Notes under the pieces: model-generated
Database searches by the model: none
The model's input: the letters and a program-made list of their open reading frames with translations, nothing else
Told to the model about the DNA's origin: nothing
Origin: Ruania alkalisoli
Lineage (GTDB): Bacteria; Actinomycetota; Actinomycetes; Actinomycetales; Beutenbergiaceae
NCBI RefSeq assembly: GCF_014960965.1
Contig: NZ_CP063169.1
Span: 4,125,581-4,189,580, forward strand
Reading direction: 5' to 3'
DNA: 64,000 bases
Translations under genes and position numbers: made by a program
Shown: one piece after another, positions 1 to 8,668 of the stretch
Position numbering within the stretch: position 1 is the first letter of the stretch
Layout: each line of letters opens with the position of its first letter

Positions 1-1
1 C

Positions 2-1135
2 GAGACGGTCGAATCGCTCAGTGCTGCCGGCCTGAACAAGCTCCGCTTCATGGTCTTCCCGCAGGCCGGCGGGTACGTCGAACACGTCCCCGAGCTGATG
101 CCGTTCGAGAAGACGGCGAACGGCTGGGACGTGGGCCGCCCGAACATCGAGTTCTTCCGCCGTCTGGACTCCCTTGTCGCGGACCTGGGCAACCGCGGCA
201 TCGAGGCCGATGTGCTCATCTTCGACGCCTACGATCGCGGCGCCTTCGGCCTGAACGAGCTCACCGAGGAACAGGACGCCGCCTACCTGCGCTACCTGGT
301 GGCCCGCCTCGGCGCCTATCCGAACGTGTGGTGGTCGCTGTGCAACGAGTTCGACCAGATGACCGACCGGCCCACCGAGCGTTGGACGCGCGCCGGTGAG
401 CTGCTCGCCGAGATCGACGCACACGACCACCTGCGTTCGATCCACAACTGGATCGAGCTCTACGACTACAACCAGCCGTGGGTCACGCACGCCTCGATCC
501 AGAACGGCTTCGCCACCGAGGCACTCGGTCGCGCGAGCCTGTACCGCGACGTCTATGGCAAGCCGGTCGTGCTGGATGAGATCAAGTACGAGGGCGACTG
601 CCCCGAACGCTGGGGCCAGCTCAGCGGGCAGGAGCTGGTGGACCGGTTCTGGATCACCACCAGCTCGGGTTGCTACGCCTCGCACGGGGAGAGTTTCGTC
701 ACCGAGTCGGGCAGCCTGCACATCGTCGAGGGTGGCCGGCTGCGCGGTGAGAGCCCCGTGCGCCTGGGCTTCCTGCGCGAGGTGCTGGAGGGACTGAACG
801 TCCCCGGCCTGGACCCGATCGACAAGTGGGACGACCCGGCCTGCGTCGTCGGCACGCCCCGCGAGCAGTACCTCGTCTACCTCGGCCGCGAAGCCCCTGC
901 CGAGTGGACGTTCCGGCTGCCGCAGGGCCACGGCGGCGACCGACTCGAGGTGGGAGACGCCTTCGCGGTCGAGATCATCGACACCTGGAATATGACGCGC
1001 ACCCCGGCACCGGAGTCGTTCGCGCTGACAGACGTACAGCGCAACGATGCCTACGCCACCGGCAACGCCCCGCTCAGCCTGCCCGAGGGGGAGGCGATCG
1101 CCCTGCTGATCACCCGCGTCCCCAGCGCCGCCTGA
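2..1135 (+). CDS. GH5-like glycoside hydrolase with DUF5060/DUF5605-type architecture (5' end cut off)
   Basis: The reading frame is open from the first bases of the window, so the N-terminus lies upstream and the ATG at position 50 is internal. The 377 visible residues look like a TIM-barrel glycosidase of the DUF5060/DUF4038/DUF5605 group. The segment WWSLCNEFDQ (about position 330-360) resembles the acid/base Glu of clan GH-A, and VVLDEIKYEG (about 567-596) is placed like the nucleophile strand. The C-terminal part, about 100 residues, resembles the beta-sandwich DUF5605 tail. No signal peptide can be judged. A GH2 gene follows after 47 bp, so the two are probably co-transcribed for plant-glycan breakdown. 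The substrate cannot be read from sequence. The family call is by motif and architecture only. Confidence 0.7.
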   Translation, partial: ETVESLSAAGLNKLRFMVFPQAGGYVEHVPELMPFEKTANGWDVGRPNIEFFRRLDSLVADLGNRGIEADVLIFDAYDRGAFGLNELTEEQDAAYLRYLVARLGAYPNVWWSLCNEFDQMTDRPTERWTRAGELLAEIDAHDHLRSIHNWIELYDYNQPWVTHASIQNGFATEALGRASLYRDVYGKPVVLDEIKYEGDCPERWGQLSGQELVDRFWITTSSGCYASHGESFVTESGSLHIVEGGRLRGESPVRLGFLREVLEGLNVPGLDPIDKWDDPACVVGTPREQYLVYLGREAPAEWTFRLPQGHGGDRLEVGDAFAVEIIDTWNMTRTPAPESFALTDVQRNDAYATGNAPLSLPEGEAIALLITRVPSAA

Positions 1136-1182
1136 ACGACCACCCACCTGCACGCGCCCGAGGGCCACGAGGAGAGAACAGC

Positions 1183-4100
1183 ATGAGTACCGCCCGCTAC
1201 TGGGAGTCCCACACCCCGGGTGAGGGTCGCCGTCGGCCTCGTGCCGAGGCACGCACGGATGCCCGCACCCTCTCCTTGAACGGCACCTGGCGGTTCCGGC
1301 TGTGCCCGACGGCGGAGGGCACCGGGGCAGAGTTCCTCGCCGAGGACTTCGACGACAGCGCGTGGGACGAGATCCGCGTGCCCTCGCACTGGGTACTGGA
1401 GAGCGTCACCCCCCTGGCCGGCGGTGAGCAGCGCTCGCTGCGCGGCAGCGCCGAGGGCCCGCTGTATACGAACACCGCGTTCCCGATCCCGATCGACCCG
1501 CCCCGGGTGCCCACCGAGAACCCGACCGGCGACTACCGGCTGGTCTTCGACGCCCCGGCCGACTGGGGCACCTCGATCCTGCGGCTGCGCGGGGTGGACT
1601 CGTGCGCGAAGGTGTGGCTGAACGGCGTCGAGTTGGGCTGGTCCACCGGCAGCCGGCTGCCGGTGGAGTACGACGCCCCGGTGCGCCCGGGCCGCAATGT
1701 GCTGTGCGTGCGGGTGCACCGCTGGTCGGCGGGCACCTACCTGGAGGACCAGGACATGTGGTGGCTGCCCGGGATCTTCCGGGACGTCGACGTGATCGAG
1801 CGCCCCACCGCCGCGATCGAGGACCACCACGTCCACGCCGACTACGACCACAGCACTGGTCTGGGCACGCTGCGGGTGGACGCCGAGGTCACCGACGGTT
1901 CTCCGGCCCGGGTGCGGGTACCCGAACTCGGGATCGACATCGGCGCCGGGGAGCAGGTCACTGCCACGGTCGCGCCATGGAGCGCGGACAGCCCGCGCCT
2001 GTACCGCGGCACCCTCTCGACGGCGGAAGAGACGATCGAGCTGGCGATCGGTTTCCGCCGGGTCGAGATCACCGACGGCGTCCTGCTCGCCAACGGCGCC
2101 CCGTTGCGGTTTCGCGGGGTGAACCGGCACGAGCACGACCCGGCGACCGGCCGCACCCAGGACCGCGCCACGATGATCCGCGACATCGAGATGATGAAGC
2201 AGGCCAACATCGATGCCGTCCGCACCAGCCACTACCCGCCACACCCGGACTTCCTGAGCCTGTGTGACGAGTACGGGCTGTGGGTGGTCGAGGAGTGCGA
2301 CCTGGAGACCCACGGGTTCATCTACGCCGGCTGGGAGGGCAACCCGGTTGACGATCCCGCCTGGTTCCCAGCGCTGCAGGACCGGATCGAGCGGATGGTG
2401 GAGCCGGACAAGAACCACCCGAGCGTGGTGATCTGGTCCATGGCGAACGAGAGCTGGACCGGCGCCGGGTTCGACGTGCTGGAACGGTGGATCCGCGAGC
2501 GCGACCCCTCGCGCCCGGTGCTCTACGAACGCGACCCCTCCTACCGCAACTCCGACTTCTACTCCTGCATGTACCCCTCGCTGGAGGACCTGGAGGCGAT
2601 CGGGAGGCGCGAGGAAGCGCGTCCGGAGCACGTCACCGACGCCGAGGATGAGCGGCGGCGCACCCTGCCGTTCCTGCTGGTGGAGTACGCCCACGCGATG
2701 GGCAACGGGCCCGGTTCGCTGCAGGACTACCAGCAGATCCTGGAGAGTTCGGACCGCTTCTGCGGCGGGTTCGTCTGGGAGTGGATCGACCACGGTTTCG
2801 ATGCGCTCACCGCCGATGGCACGCCTTTCACGCTGCACGGCGGAGCCGTCGACTACCGGCCCAGCGGCGGGCGCTACTGCCTGGACGGGCTGGTACTCGC
2901 CGACCGCACCCCCACCCCGGGCCTGACGCAGCTGGCGAAGGCGTACGAGCCGGTGCGGATCACGATCGGGGATGCGATCACGGTCACCAACCTGCGCCAT
3001 GCCGCCGACACCGCGGACCTGCAGTGGCGCTGGGAAGCACTCGTGGACGGCCACCCGATCGCCGAGGGCGAGCTTGAGGTTCCCGTGGTCCCCGCCGGGG
3101 GCACCGGTGAGGTGGGCCTTCCTGAGGCCATGCCAGAACTGCCCGGCGACGGCGAAGCTCACCTGAGCGCCGAGGCCCGCCTCGCGCACGACACCGCCTG
3201 GGCTCTGGCGGGCCACGTGGTCTCATGGGGCCAGCACCAGCTGCGCTCCGGTGGATCGCGCGTTCAGGGAGCGCCCACGGGCACAGGCTCAGGCGCTGGA
3301 AACACGGTGGCGCCTGCGGCAGCCCGGACGAGCGGCGCCCGCGGCGAGGGAGACATCCGGGCGCACGGGACGCCGTCGGCAATCGTGCTCGGGCCGGCCA
3401 CCTTCGATGGTGAGACCGGGCGCCTGGTGCGCCTGGGAGACCTCGAGCTGGAGGGTCCGTGGCTGGATGTGCACCGCGCCCCCACCGAGAACGACCGGGG
3501 TCAGGGAGGCCGCAACGATCTCGCGGGGGCGTGGGCCGCCGTCGGGATGGACCGGATGCTGCACCGCACGCTGGACGTGCAGGTACGCCCGGAGGGTGTG
3601 AACGTGACCGGCCGGGTGGCCGCCGCCACGCATCCGCACGCCCTGGAGTACCAGCTCGACTGGACGCTGGACGCCGGGCTGCTGTGGCTGGACGTGCAGG
3701 TCGACTTCACCGGGCCATGGGACTCGACACCCCTCAAGGGGCTGGAGATCGTGCTGCCCCGGTTGGGGTTGTTGTTCAGGCTGCCGGGTGGCTACACGAG
3801 TGCCGCGTGGTTCGGGCGCGGTCCGGGTGACAGTTATGCGGACTCCTTCGCGGGAACCCGGGTGGGCCGGTGGCAGGCGACGATCGACGATCTGCAGGTC
3901 CACTATCCGGTGCCGCAGGAGAACGGCAACCACGTTCATACGCGGGAAGTGACGATCTCGGGGCCCGGGGTGCCAGACCTGCGCGCGGTGGGCGATCCGC
4001 TGTTCGACTTCACCGCTCGGCGTTGGACGTCGACGGATCTGCAGCAGGCGCGATTCCCGCACGAGCTGCGCGATTCCGGGCACGTCTGGCTGAACCTGGA

Positions 4101-4215
4101 CCATGGCCAGCTGGGCCTGGGGTCGGCCTCGGTGGGGCCGGCACTTCCCGAGGAGTACCGCCTTTCCCGGAGCCAGACGTCGTGGCGGATCGGACTGTCG
4201 GCACGCCCTTCATGA
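1183..4215 (+). CDS. Glycoside hydrolase family 2, LacZ-type beta-galactosidase
   Basis: The 1010-residue protein has LacZ domain order: N-terminal jelly roll (LNGTWRFRL, about residue 30), immunoglobulin-like domain, TIM barrel, second Ig-like domain, and C-terminal beta-galactosidase small-chain domain (VHRAPTENDRG). Acid/base Glu423 lies in IWSMANESW and nucleophile Glu501 in LLVEYAHAMGNG; GGFVWEWIDHG follows as in LacZ. Start chosen at ATG 1183 because GAGGAGAG lies just upstream; the frame is open further 5' but has no family-like residues there. There is no signal peptide, so it acts in the cytoplasm on imported oligosaccharides. A low-complexity Gly/Ala/Thr linker (about 3250-3360) splits the C-terminal domain. 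The upstream GH5-like gene and downstream ABC importer suggest one utilisation locus. It probably cleaves beta-galactosides, but GH2 also includes glucuronidases and mannosidases. Confidence 0.9.
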   Translation: MSTARYWESHTPGEGRRRPRAEARTDARTLSLNGTWRFRLCPTAEGTGAEFLAEDFDDSAWDEIRVPSHWVLESVTPLAGGEQRSLRGSAEGPLYTNTAFPIPIDPPRVPTENPTGDYRLVFDAPADWGTSILRLRGVDSCAKVWLNGVELGWSTGSRLPVEYDAPVRPGRNVLCVRVHRWSAGTYLEDQDMWWLPGIFRDVDVIERPTAAIEDHHVHADYDHSTGLGTLRVDAEVTDGSPARVRVPELGIDIGAGEQVTATVAPWSADSPRLYRGTLSTAEETIELAIGFRRVEITDGVLLANGAPLRFRGVNRHEHDPATGRTQDRATMIRDIEMMKQANIDAVRTSHYPPHPDFLSLCDEYGLWVVEECDLETHGFIYAGWEGNPVDDPAWFPALQDRIERMVEPDKNHPSVVIWSMANESWTGAGFDVLERWIRERDPSRPVLYERDPSYRNSDFYSCMYPSLEDLEAIGRREEARPEHVTDAEDERRRTLPFLLVEYAHAMGNGPGSLQDYQQILESSDRFCGGFVWEWIDHGFDALTADGTPFTLHGGAVDYRPSGGRYCLDGLVLADRTPTPGLTQLAKAYEPVRITIGDAITVTNLRHAADTADLQWRWEALVDGHPIAEGELEVPVVPAGGTGEVGLPEAMPELPGDGEAHLSAEARLAHDTAWALAGHVVSWGQHQLRSGGSRVQGAPTGTGSGAGNTVAPAAARTSGARGEGDIRAHGTPSAIVLGPATFDGETGRLVRLGDLELEGPWLDVHRAPTENDRGQGGRNDLAGAWAAVGMDRMLHRTLDVQVRPEGVNVTGRVAAATHPHALEYQLDWTLDAGLLWLDVQVDFTGPWDSTPLKGLEIVLPRLGLLFRLPGGYTSAAWFGRGPGDSYADSFAGTRVGRWQATIDDLQVHYPVPQENGNHVHTREVTISGPGVPDLRAVGDPLFDFTARRWTSTDLQQARFPHELRDSGHVWLNLDHGQLGLGSASVGPALPEEYRLSRSQTSWRIGLSARPS

Positions 4216-4232
4216 TGAATAATAATGCACAG

Positions 4233-4261
4233 TTGATTCTGTAGTTACATCGGGTTACGCT
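4233..4261 (+). promoter_or_regulatory. Candidate sigma-70-type promoter of the ABC importer operon
   Basis: TTGATT (4233-4238) and TACGCT (4256-4261) are separated by 17 bp inside an unusually AT-rich stretch that follows the GH2 stop codon. The solute-binding protein gene starts 59 bp further on, with AAGGAGG in front of it. The call rests on sequence resemblance only. Confidence 0.4.
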
Positions 4262-4320
4262 CGGGGCGAGTCACACAGCGGGCCGCGCCTCGGTGCGCGA
4301 CCCTCGTCAAGGAGGACGTC

Positions 4321-5679
4321 ATGAACATTCGTCACCGGCGGCGCACCGTCGTCACTGCGAGCGCACTGCTCGCCACATCACTCACCCTCGCCGCTTGTTC
4401 TGGCGGGGAGGACACCGATTCCGGTTCCGGTTCGGACACCGGCTCGGACTCCGACGCAGGGTCGAGCATCGGCACCGACCCAGACACCTTCGAGGTGCTC
4501 ACCGCGAACGAGAACCCCACCCTGCGCGACCAGCTCGACGCCCTCGCTGCGAACCAGTGTTCGGCCGAGAATGACGCGCTGCCGCTGGAGCACCGCACCA
4601 TCGCCCAGGGCGACACCGTGCAGCAGATCACGCTGCTCGCCAGCCAGGGCGCGCTGCCCTCGCACTTCATCGCCGGCACCGATCAGGTCCGGCCCACGGG
4701 TGACCTCGGCGGTAGCGAGCTGGTGCTCGACTACCAGGAGGCCTTCACCGAATCCGGCGCCTGGGAGAACGTGCTGCCCGCGGCCGCCTCGACGATCGAG
4801 TCGGTCTACGGCCAGATGGTCTCGATGCCGTACCAGTACAACCTCGAAGGCTTCTGGTACAACAAGGAGATCCTCGCCGAGCTCGGCCTCGAGGAGCCGC
4901 AGAGCTACGACGAGCTCGTCTCGGCTGCCGAGGCCGCTGCTGAGGCCGGCTATATCCCGATCGCCCAGGCCGGTGCTGACGGCTGGCCGCTGACCCGGCT
5001 GATGGGTCTGTACATCTTCCGTAACGCCGGCCCGGACGCCATGGCTGCCGTGCGCGACGGTGAGGCGAGCCTGACCGATCCGGAGTACGTGGCCGGCGCC
5101 CAGGCGCTGCAGGATCTCGCGCTGGGCGGCGCACTCGGTGAGGGCTACATCTCCCGCACCGGCGATCAGGCCACGGCCGCCCTGCTGAGCGGGCAGGCGC
5201 TGATGAAGTACGACGGCACCTGGCTGCTGAGCGCCGTCAATGACCCCGAGCGCAACGAGGTCGGCGAAGAGAACATCGGCTTCATGCCCTTCCCTGCCGT
5301 CTCCGGTGGCGCCGGCAGCGCCGACCAGTACCCCGCGAACGCCGGTGCTGCGATGGCGATCAACCCCGAGACGTACGGCCCGCTGACGGCCGACTGGTTC
5401 GCCTGCATCGCTGAGAACTACGGCCAGCAGGCCCTCAGCGACGCCGGTGTGCTCTCGGGCTTCGCCGTGAACGGTGACGTCGGGGACATCCCGGCCGCCA
5501 CCGCCGACATCCAGGAGCGGATGTCCTCCATCGACGAGACCGTGCTGTGGTTCGAGGCGCTGCTCGACTCCGAGAGCAACTCCCTCGCATCGACGAACGT
5601 GTCGCTGCTGGTCAACGGCGACATGAGCGCCGAGGAGTACATGACGCAGCTGCAGGACAGCATCGACTCCAACCGCTGA
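4321..5679 (+). CDS. ABC sugar importer, extracellular solute-binding lipoprotein (family 1)
   Basis: The 452-residue protein starts with an Arg-rich n-region, a hydrophobic segment and a lipobox (LTLAAC, Cys about 26), then a Gly/Ser/Asp-rich linker typical of Gram-positive lipoproteins. The body matches family 1 solute-binding proteins of the MsmE/UgpB type (for example NLEGFWYNKEILAELGL, about residues 178-194). It would be anchored outside the membrane and hand oligosaccharide to the two permeases encoded directly downstream. AAGGAGG precedes the ATG. No ATP-binding subunit is encoded nearby, which is usual for this family because a shared MsmK/UgpC-type ATPase serves several importers. 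The ligand is unknown; the flanking GH2, GH43-like and six-hairpin enzymes suggest a plant or algal oligosaccharide. Confidence 0.9.
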   Translation: MNIRHRRRTVVTASALLATSLTLAACSGGEDTDSGSGSDTGSDSDAGSSIGTDPDTFEVLTANENPTLRDQLDALAANQCSAENDALPLEHRTIAQGDTVQQITLLASQGALPSHFIAGTDQVRPTGDLGGSELVLDYQEAFTESGAWENVLPAAASTIESVYGQMVSMPYQYNLEGFWYNKEILAELGLEEPQSYDELVSAAEAAAEAGYIPIAQAGADGWPLTRLMGLYIFRNAGPDAMAAVRDGEASLTDPEYVAGAQALQDLALGGALGEGYISRTGDQATAALLSGQALMKYDGTWLLSAVNDPERNEVGEENIGFMPFPAVSGGAGSADQYPANAGAAMAINPETYGPLTADWFACIAENYGQQALSDAGVLSGFAVNGDVGDIPAATADIQERMSSIDETVLWFEALLDSESNSLASTNVSLLVNGDMSAEEYMTQLQDSIDSNR

Positions 5680-5741
5680 CGCGAGCTCGCCGGCCCTACC
5701 CCCGGGTGGGGCCGGCGACGTCTGCACGAAAGGATCACGCG

Positions 5742-6623
5742 ATGTCGCGCGTCTTCGGGGACAAGAAGACCATCCTCATCCTTCTGCTCCCCACTCTCTC
5801 GATCTACGTCCTGCTGAAGGTCATCCCGGTCGCCTGGTCGCTCGGACTGTCCTTCTTCCAGGGCAACACCCTGCGCGGGTTCGAGTTCGTCGGGCTGGAC
5901 AACTTCCGGGAGTTCGCCGGCGACTCCGCGGCCCTGAACTCGGTGTGGGTGAGCGTCAGCTTCGCCGTCATCGTGACCGTCGCGCAGGTGACCTTCGGCT
6001 ATCTGCTCGCTTTGCTGTACGTCTTCGTGCTGCGCAGGGGATCGGCGTTCGTGCGCACCGCCGTCTTCTTCCCGATGGTGCTGCCCACCGTGGCGGTGGC
6101 GCTGCTGTTCAAGAGCCTGATCGCCGTCGGGGAGAACCAGGGCCCGGTCAACGATGCCATCAATGCCTTCGGCGGCGAGAGCATCGAGTTCCTCGCCTCC
6201 ACCGCCGGCACGATGACCATCGCGGTGATCATGACCCTGTGGAGCTCGATGGGCTTCTACGCGGTGCTGCTCTACACGGGCCTGCTGGACATCCCCGAGG
6301 AAGTGGTGGAATCGGCACGGATGGACGGCGCCACCGGTCCTCGCCTCGTGGGGTACATCATCATCCCGCTCTCGCTGCCGATCCTGCTCTCGTCGATCAT
6401 CTTCAGCCTGAATGCCACGCTCAAGGTGTTCGACAGCCTCCTCGCCCTGAACAACGGCGGGCCGGGCACCACCACCGCACCTCTCACCCTGTACATGTAC
6501 CGGACCGCCTTCGAGTACGCCGAGTACGGCTACGGCAGCACGATCGCCCTCGCACTGACGCTGCTGTGCCTGGTGTTCACACTGGTGGTCTTCCGGCCCT
6601 CGAGCAAGCGCGTGGAGGACTGA
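5742..6623 (+). CDS. Carbohydrate ABC transporter permease (MalF/UgpA type)
   Basis: The 293-residue membrane protein has six predicted hydrophobic segments and the cytoplasmic EAA-type loop near residues 190-210 (EEVVESARMDGA), which docks the ATPase. The start at ATG 5742 has GAAAGGA upstream; the same frame is open earlier but reads through the 3' end of the solute-binding gene. It forms the translocation pore with the next gene product, whose ATG lies one base after this stop codon. Confidence 0.9.
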   Translation: MSRVFGDKKTILILLLPTLSIYVLLKVIPVAWSLGLSFFQGNTLRGFEFVGLDNFREFAGDSAALNSVWVSVSFAVIVTVAQVTFGYLLALLYVFVLRRGSAFVRTAVFFPMVLPTVAVALLFKSLIAVGENQGPVNDAINAFGGESIEFLASTAGTMTIAVIMTLWSSMGFYAVLLYTGLLDIPEEVVESARMDGATGPRLVGYIIIPLSLPILLSSIIFSLNATLKVFDSLLALNNGGPGTTTAPLTLYMYRTAFEYAEYGYGSTIALALTLLCLVFTLVVFRPSSKRVED

Positions 6624-6624
6624 C

Positions 6625-7530
6625 ATGACCACCGCACCGAGCACTGCGCCCGTTCAGCTCCCCACTCCGCGCCCGCAAGCCCGGCCGGCTCGGCGTGCGG
6701 CACGCCGTATCGTGCGCCGCCTGCCCGTCTGGCTGCTGGTCGCCGTGCTGCTGGTGGTGATGCTCTACCCGCAGTTCTGGATGATCATGGGATCGTTCAA
6801 GACCCAGACGGAGTTCTTCGCGAACCCCACCTGGGCGCTGCCGGAGCAGTTCAACCTCGACAACTACATCGACGCGTTCACGCGCGGCAACGTCGGCGTG
6901 AACTACCGCAACAGCATCCTGGTGACCTTGCCCTCGGTCGCCCTGATCGTGCTCGCCGGTCTCGCGGCCGGCTACGCGCTGGAGATCATGATCTGGAAGG
7001 GCCGCCGGCAGGTCCTGCTCTTCGTGATGGGCGGGATCATGGTGCCCGGGCAGATGATCCTGGTGCCGCTGTTCACCGTGTACTTCAAGATCGGCATCAC
7101 CGACAGCCTGCTGCCGATGATCCTCACCTATACGGCGATGGGCATCCCGCTGACGACGTTCCTGATGGCGGCCTACTTCCGGGCCATCCCCCGGGAGATC
7201 TTCGAAGCGGCGACGGTGGACGGCTGCGGGCCGCTGCGGTCGTTCTTCGTGATCGCGGCACCGCTGATGAAGAACTCGATGCTGACGATCGGGCTGATCC
7301 AGTTCTTCAGCGTGTTCAACGATCTGCTCATCGCGCTGACGTTCACCACGCGCCCCGAACTGGCCACCATCCAGGTGGGGCTGCTCAGCCTGTCCGACCA
7401 GTACGGGTCGACTCAGTACGGTGCGTTGTTCGCGGCCATCAGTATCAACATCATCGTGCTGCTGATCGTGTTCGTGTTCCTGAACAAGAAGATCATGGCA
7501 GGCCTCGCGGCCGGTTCGGTGAAGGGCTGA
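6625..7530 (+). CDS. Carbohydrate ABC transporter permease (MalG/UgpE type)
   Basis: The 301-residue inner-membrane permease has an Arg/Pro-rich cytoplasmic start, six hydrophobic segments and an EAA loop (EIFEAATVDGCGPLRSFF). It ends in the short Gly/Lys tail common in this family (SVKG). Its start lies one base past the stop of the first permease, so translation is coupled. It is the second half of the pore used by the lipoprotein at 4321-5679. Confidence 0.9.
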   Translation: MTTAPSTAPVQLPTPRPQARPARRAARRIVRRLPVWLLVAVLLVVMLYPQFWMIMGSFKTQTEFFANPTWALPEQFNLDNYIDAFTRGNVGVNYRNSILVTLPSVALIVLAGLAAGYALEIMIWKGRRQVLLFVMGGIMVPGQMILVPLFTVYFKIGITDSLLPMILTYTAMGIPLTTFLMAAYFRAIPREIFEAATVDGCGPLRSFFVIAAPLMKNSMLTIGLIQFFSVFNDLLIALTFTTRPELATIQVGLLSLSDQYGSTQYGALFAAISINIIVLLIVFVFLNKKIMAGLAAGSVKG

Positions 7531-7552
7531 CGCCCGACGCGGCGTCCGGGCG

Positions 7553-7591
7553 GCGGCGCCCGATCGAGGTCTGGGCTCGGTCGGGCGCCGC
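7553..7591 (+). terminator. Strong G+C-rich hairpin after the importer genes
   Basis: Two 11-base arms (7553-7563 and 7581-7591) are perfectly complementary, and the 17-base loop can pair further (CGAG with CTCG). It sits 23 bp after the permease stop. There is no long T tract, as is common in actinomycetes, so it may be a terminator, an attenuator or an mRNA-stabilising hairpin before the downstream GH43-like gene. Confidence 0.45.
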
Positions 7592-7654
7592 TGTCGTCTG
7601 CGCCATCGATCCGCACGCACGCGCACCCTGTATCGACGAAGGAACCTCCGCTCC

Positions 7655-8668
7655 ATGTCACTGACTCTCGACGGCGTCCCTCCCCTCTCCCCCAGCCACC
7701 GCAGCCCGGAGCTGCTGTTGGCACCTACGTTCCAGGCCGGTGACTGGCGGAGCCTGGGCCTCGACTGCCCCTTCGTCTTCCGCTCGGGCGGCCGGCTCGG
7801 AATGACCATGGTCGGCTGGGACGGGGAGGGCTATCAGTCCGGCCTCGCTTGGTTCGACGGCGCGCGCTGGTCGGAGCCGGAGGTGATCCTGCGCCGCGAT
7901 CCGGCCTCGGCCCATCGCCGCCACAACACGGCACTGACCTCCCTCGCCCGCGACACCGAGCTGCTGGGGCAAGGGGAGCTGGTGCAGATCGACGGCTGGT
8001 ACTACGGCACCTACCACGCCTACCCGGACGCCGGCTACGAGGCCGGCTCGGCGCTGATCGGCTTCGTCCGTTCCCGCGACCTGCTGGCCTGGGAGGAGAC
8101 CGGGGGGTTCCTGCGCCCCGAGGAGGGCGGCACGTGGGAACGCGGCGGGCTGTACAAGTCCTGGCTGATGCGCCACGAGGACCGCTGGTGGCTGTTCTAC
8201 AACGCCAAGGACAAGGCCGAGGGGTCGTGGATCGAACAGACCGGTGCGGCTGTCTCCGATGATCTGCTCACCTGGGAGCGGGTCAGCGACAAGCCGCTCC
8301 TCCCGGTGGGGCCACCCGGGTCCTACGACGAACGCTTCGCCTCCGACCCGTGCGTGCTGCGGGCGCCGGACGGCACCTGGGTGATGTTCTACTTCGGACT
8401 CGCGCCGGGCCGCGGTGCCGTCGATCTCGTAGCCACCTCCCCCGACCTGCTGACGTGGACGCGTGATCCCGAGCCGTTGCTGGCACCGGGGCCAGCCGGC
8501 TCCGTGGACGACTGGCACGCGCACAAGCCGTCGGTGATCCGCGACGGCGACCGGTTGCTGCACGTCTACTGCGCCGTGCGCCGGTTGGCCGAGCCGGTCA
8601 CGGTCGGTGAGCGGACCGTGTCTGAACACCGAGGAATCGGCCTGGCCTGGTCGGAGGTGACCCGATGA
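7655..8668 (+). CDS. GH43-like five-bladed beta-propeller glycosidase
   Basis: The 337-residue protein has no signal peptide and shows repeated propeller-blade strands (for example DPCVLRAPDGTWVMFYFG and DLVATSPDLLTWTRDPEPLL), typical of the GH43/GH32/GH62/GH130 fold group. A conserved-looking Asp near the start (GLDCPFVF) and the Asp in the SDPCV blade are candidate active-site acids, but the exact family cannot be fixed by eye. GAAGGAA precedes ATG 7655. The next gene starts inside its stop codon (ATGA overlap), so the two proteins are likely made together. Context suggests intracellular trimming of an imported oligosaccharide, for example removal of arabinose, xylose or galactose units. 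Related proteins are often annotated only as family 43 glycosylhydrolase. Confidence 0.65.
   Translation: MSLTLDGVPPLSPSHRSPELLLAPTFQAGDWRSLGLDCPFVFRSGGRLGMTMVGWDGEGYQSGLAWFDGARWSEPEVILRRDPASAHRRHNTALTSLARDTELLGQGELVQIDGWYYGTYHAYPDAGYEAGSALIGFVRSRDLLAWEETGGFLRPEEGGTWERGGLYKSWLMRHEDRWWLFYNAKDKAEGSWIEQTGAAVSDDLLTWERVSDKPLLPVGPPGSYDERFASDPCVLRAPDGTWVMFYFGLAPGRGAVDLVATSPDLLTWTRDPEPLLAPGPAGSVDDWHAHKPSVIRDGDRLLHVYCAVRRLAEPVTVGERTVSEHRGIGLAWSEVTR

Noticed and set aside
1051-3216. 721-codon open frame on the minus strand opposite the GH2 gene
   Set aside because: It is antisense to a complete LacZ-type enzyme, is Arg/Val/Gly-rich with no motif, and reflects the third-codon G+C bias.
4378-5727. 449-codon minus-strand frame opposite the first solute-binding lipoprotein
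   Set aside because: Low-complexity Val/Gly/Arg composition, no domain, and fully overlapped by a recognisable lipoprotein gene.
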